From Halarsenatibacter sp964630835 (lineage in GTDB: Bacteria > Bacillota > Halanaerobiia > Halanaerobiales > Halarsenatibacteraceae), in NCBI GenBank assembly GCA_964630835.1, contig CAZVZM010000004.1, positions 1 through 64,000 of the forward strand: a DNA stretch of 64,000 nt, given 5' to 3'. Both the position numbers and the translations under genes were made by a program. Under the pieces are notes generated by a model, which searched no databases, was not told the DNA's origin, and saw only the letters and a program-made list of their open reading frames with translations. This document shows, piece after piece, positions 62,425 through 64,000 of the stretch. The first letter of the stretch is position 1, and each line of letters begins with the position of its first letter.

Positions 62425-64000
62425 TATTATTACCTCCCTTTGTTTTTTCTAAAACCTGAGAGGAGACAGTTATAATCTCCCCTCCATATTGTTTCTGCAG
62501 TTTTTCAAGAAGACCGAGCGAGCTCTTTGATTCTTCAGAATCACTTCCGCTGTCTTCAGAATCCGAACTGCTGGAAGTCGAAGCCTCAGGAGCAGAAGAA
62601 TCCGTATTTTTCTTATCTTCCCCCTGCAGTCTTATCTCCAGCGTAATATCTCTATCCATAACCTCCCTGACCGTGCGAGCAATAAACTGCTTCTCCCTTT
62701 TAGCCTGCTGATAGTGAAAGTTTTTATCAGGGGTAAATTTTATAGTCAGCTTTCCATCACTTAACCGCGGGGGCAGGCATTCCTTGAGCTTGGCATGAGT
62801 TTTCACATCTTCTTCCTTTATGCAATTCATAATTTCATTCCAGGGCACCTTTTCGCTTCCGGCAGGACCTGACTTCTGCTCGGAAGAGCGATCCTCCCCG
62901 GCTCTAACTTCAGCTTTAGATTTTGACTTTTTCTTCTCATGCTCGTCTGAACTCTCAAAGCTCACCGCGCTTTCAGACTCCCCGGTGTGACCGGCATTTT
63001 TATCAGCAGATGCCTTCGCAGAAGCCTCCCCGGAATCTGAAGCTGCAGCCTCAGTCGCAGTAGAATTTACTCTTTTGTCTGGAGAAATTTCTTCTCCGGA
63101 CGTCAGCTTCTCTTCCAGCTTATCCACCCTGCGTTTTAATTTCGAAAGGTGAGAAGCTGAACTCTCCTCCAGGGTTTGCTCTTCCTCCAGTGTCAGCTCC
63201 ACCAAAGCTGACTCCAGAAGGATATCTGGCCTATCCGCATAACTCAGACGATCATCCAGCTCTATCAGGCGGGATAAAATCTTGCTTATACTCTGACGGC
63301 TGAACATTTCACTGTCCTCTTTAAGTTTTTTCTTTCTGCCCCGGGAGAGACCGGAAGCTGCCAGTTCAAAACCACCGCACACAGTCAGCATAATTTGACG
63401 GACGTAGGCGAGAAGGTCGGCCACTATTCTATCAATGCTGCGTCCCTTTTCCTGTAATTCTCTGGAAATTTCTAGAGCGGCGGGCGTATCACCGGAGGAA
63501 AAACTGACCATCAGCTCACTCAGAACCGCAATATCTATTTTGCCCAGCATTTCCTCTACCTCTGCCGTGCTTATATGATCTCCACAGTAAGATATAGCCT
63601 GATCAAGAATGCTTATAGCATCCCTCATGCCGCCGTTTGAGCTGTAGGCTATTAAGTTGAGAGCTTCATCCCTGTAATCCACCCCCTCCTGCCTGCAGAT
63701 GTAGGTCAGCCTGTCAGCTATTTCCGGCTCTGAAAGGAGAGTAAAATCAAAGCGCTGACAGCGGGAAAGAACTGTAGAAACAATCCGGTGAGGTTCAGTG
63801 GTAGCCAGAATGAAAACAACCCGCGATGGCGGTTCTTCCAGAGTTTTCAGGAGAGCGTTGAAGGCCTGGTCGGTAAGCATGTGAACCTCATCAATGATAT
63901 ACACACGGTAGGCACCCTCGCCTGGCTGATACCTGACCTGCTCTCTGAGATCCCTGATCTCATCAATTCCCCGGTTGGAGGCGGCATCGATCTCTATAAC
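62345..64000 (-). CDS. dnaX: DNA polymerase III subunits gamma/tau (partial)
   Basis: The reading frame is open from the window edge at 64000, so the N-terminal part, with Walker A and zinc finger, is outside. Visible are VYIIDEVHMLT (Walker B), LEEPPSRVVFILATTEPHRI and LSRCQRFDF, then domain III and a very long Ser/Glu/Lys-rich linker (about residues 285-370 of the visible 551) typical of acidic proteomes. The C-terminal tail ends in GNNNGYEKNDAESSKDAEA and overlaps ybaB by 80 bases. It makes the clamp loader scaffold with HolB. Confidence 0.95.
   Translation of the reverse strand, partial: VIEIDAASNRGIDEIRDLREQVRYQPGEGAYRVYIIDEVHMLTDQAFNALLKTLEEPPSRVVFILATTEPHRIVSTVLSRCQRFDFTLLSEPEIADRLTYICRQEGVDYRDEALNLIAYSSNGGMRDAISILDQAISYCGDHISTAEVEEMLGKIDIAVLSELMVSFSSGDTPAALEISRELQEKGRSIDRIVADLLAYVRQIMLTVCGGFELAASGLSRGRKKKLKEDSEMFSRQSISKILSRLIELDDRLSYADRPDILLESALVELTLEEEQTLEESSASHLSKLKRRVDKLEEKLTSGEEISPDKRVNSTATEAAASDSGEASAKASADKNAGHTGESESAVSFESSDEHEKKKSKSKAEVRAGEDRSSEQKSGPAGSEKVPWNEIMNCIKEEDVKTHAKLKECLPPRLSDGKLTIKFTPDKNFHYQQAKREKQFIARTVREVMDRDITLEIRLQGEDKKNTDSSAPEASTSSSSDSEDSGSDSEESKSSLGLLEKLQKQYGGEIITVSSQVLEKTKGGNNNGYEKNDAESSKDAEADAAKAEGTGG

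Noticed and set aside
62925..62960. dnaX programmed frameshift site (AAG AAA AAG in the linker)
   Set aside because: The slippery heptamer A AAA AAG is not exact and no downstream stem was seen, so gamma production cannot be claimed.

Overview
The window reads as chromosome from an anaerobic, halophilic Firmicute. The purine, 2-oxoacid:ferredoxin, Rex and Clostridium/Bacillus-type housekeeping gene orders and strong AGGAGG ribosome sites point to Firmicutes. Many proteins are unusually rich in Asp and Glu (solute-binding protein, Lon, KorA, DnaX linker), which suggests a salt-in halophile such as a member of the Halanaerobiales. The organism itself is an inference. No rRNA, tRNA, CRISPR array, IS element or phage gene was seen.

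Layout. 1-6.4 kb: a minus-strand unit encoding a TAXI-type TRAP solute-binding protein, a fused TRAP permease, a DUF1850 protein and a 2-oxoacid:ferredoxin oxidoreductase (korD-korA-korB, the last cut by the window edge), divergent from a GntR/FadR regulator. 7-17.7 kb: PHP hydrolase, Lon-family protease, a divergent Rex paralogue, a DUF503 protein, a LiaF-like membrane protein, a dihydropyrimidinase-like hydrolase, phoU, then a plus-strand run (SagB-type nitroreductase, FMN reductase, FliK-like and FlhB-C-like proteins). 17.9-23.7 kb: a molybdenum-cofactor maturation island (molybdopterin-binding protein, two XdhC-type proteins, half-size chromate-type transporter, YqeC, ModE-like regulator, MocA, and a P-loop protein).

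24-44.4 kb: a purine-catabolism locus on the minus strand: NCS2 purine permease, adenine deaminase, a PreA-like flavoprotein, two complete three-subunit xanthine-dehydrogenase-type molybdenum hydroxylases flanking two deaminases (SsnA and an 8-oxoguanine-deaminase type), YgeY, YgeW and two PLP fold-type-II enzymes. Eight of these genes overlap end to end. With the 18-23 kb island this could import purines, deaminate and hydroxylate them, and process ring-cleavage products; it resembles the E. coli ygeW-ssnA-xdhD region but lacks recognisable ygeX and ygfK in the window.

44.7-64 kb: mostly housekeeping genes: rlmH, walJ-like, cheB-cheR, a canonical rex, metG-rsmI-yabA-ricT-holB-darA-tmk (B. 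subtilis-like order), trxB, guaB, a TauE/SafE exporter, a DUF362 ferredoxin, and recR-ybaB-dnaX.

The most unusual structure is not a gene. A family of about 117-bp imperfectly palindromic intergenic repeats occurs at a dozen or more loci, with three full-length copies that align without gaps and many half copies, several abutting stop codons. It resembles ERIC/MITE-type elements in architecture, but I do not recognise the sequence.
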